A DNA stretch of 32,542 nucleotides. Origin: an uncultured Clostridium sp. (GTDB lineage: Bacteria; Bacillota; Clostridia; TANB77; CAG-508). The position numbers were made by a program, and so were the translations under genes. Below the pieces are notes generated by a model that saw nothing but the letters and a program-made list of their open reading frames with translations, was not told the DNA's origin and made no database searches. The DNA lies in assembly GCA_946496575.1 (NCBI GenBank), contig CAMMHE010000015.1, positions 1 to 32,542 on the forward strand. The letters are read 5' to 3'. Below, one piece after another: positions 32,466 to 32,542 of the stretch; within the stretch, counting starts at the first letter, position 1, and each line of letters starts with the position of its first letter.

Positions 32466-32542
32466 CTCATATCACTATTCCTACAACTTGTAATTTGAAC
32501 AACCATAAAACGATTTTTTTAATACAATATTGTTGCCACACT

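Noticed and set aside
1-32542. CRISPR array or rRNA genes
   Set aside because: No regularly spaced repeats and no rRNA-like GC-rich conserved stretches were seen; the only RNA gene found is tRNA-Thr.

Overview
The window is very AT-rich and reads like a chromosomal segment of a low-GC, endospore-forming Clostridia-type Firmicute. The evidence is a SpoIIM homologue, a BofC-like gene, a ClpE-type ATPase, purine-rich ribosome binding sites, frequent TTG and GTG starts, and a Gram-positive CpsB/C/D phosphoregulatory set. Genus cannot be fixed from the sequence alone. TGG encodes Trp in all intact genes, so the code is standard.

Region 1 (1-3700) is accessory DNA on the 3' side of a minus-strand tRNA-Thr gene. 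It holds decayed fragments of a plasmid-mobilisation-like protein, a DUF6076 protein and an MFS transporter. Between them lie a HEPN-MNT pair, an AbrB/PIN pair and an orphan 97-aa gene with a palindromic promoter. It looks like an integration hotspot that keeps addiction-type modules and loses other cargo.

Region 2 (3700-4325) has the tRNA-Thr and a small three-helix membrane protein closed by a strong terminator.

Region 3 (4324-19067, all minus) is a surface polysaccharide locus in at least three transcription units. The upstream unit (19067 to 8660) has ten tightly packed genes: an Alg14/Alg13-like glycosyltransferase pair, a Wzy-like polymerase, two GT2 enzymes, a pyruvyl transferase, a Wzx flippase, a CapA-like metallophosphatase, a PP-loop ATPase and an FrhB-like iron-sulfur protein. 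The middle unit carries a lytic transglycosylase and a small membrane protein. The last unit (7699 to 4324) carries the initiating phosphoglycosyl transferase, the Wzz-like adaptor CpsC, the tyrosine kinase CpsD and the PHP phosphatase CpsB. Together they would initiate, assemble, flip, polymerise and phospho-regulate a pyruvylated, possibly further modified, Wzx/Wzy-type polymer.

Region 4 (19158-23555, minus) is a housekeeping block: a Xer recombinase, SpoIIM, an EndoQ-like endonuclease, an unlisted 56-aa gene, a protein with a degenerate HD-GYP fold and RNase HI. RNase HI is divergent from tmcAL (+), which converges on glgP (-). Region 5 (27807-32542) has a clpE-pgsA operon (+), converging on a frameshifted bofC-like gene and an N-terminally truncated ComEC-type metallo-beta-lactamase (both -).

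The items most worth following up are the polysaccharide-modification genes (CapA-like, PP-loop, FrhB-like), the HD-GYP-like protein that has lost its metal ligands, the repeated terminator/promoter overlap at two unit boundaries of the polysaccharide locus, and the tRNA-Thr-linked island. I did not find a clear, wholly new system.
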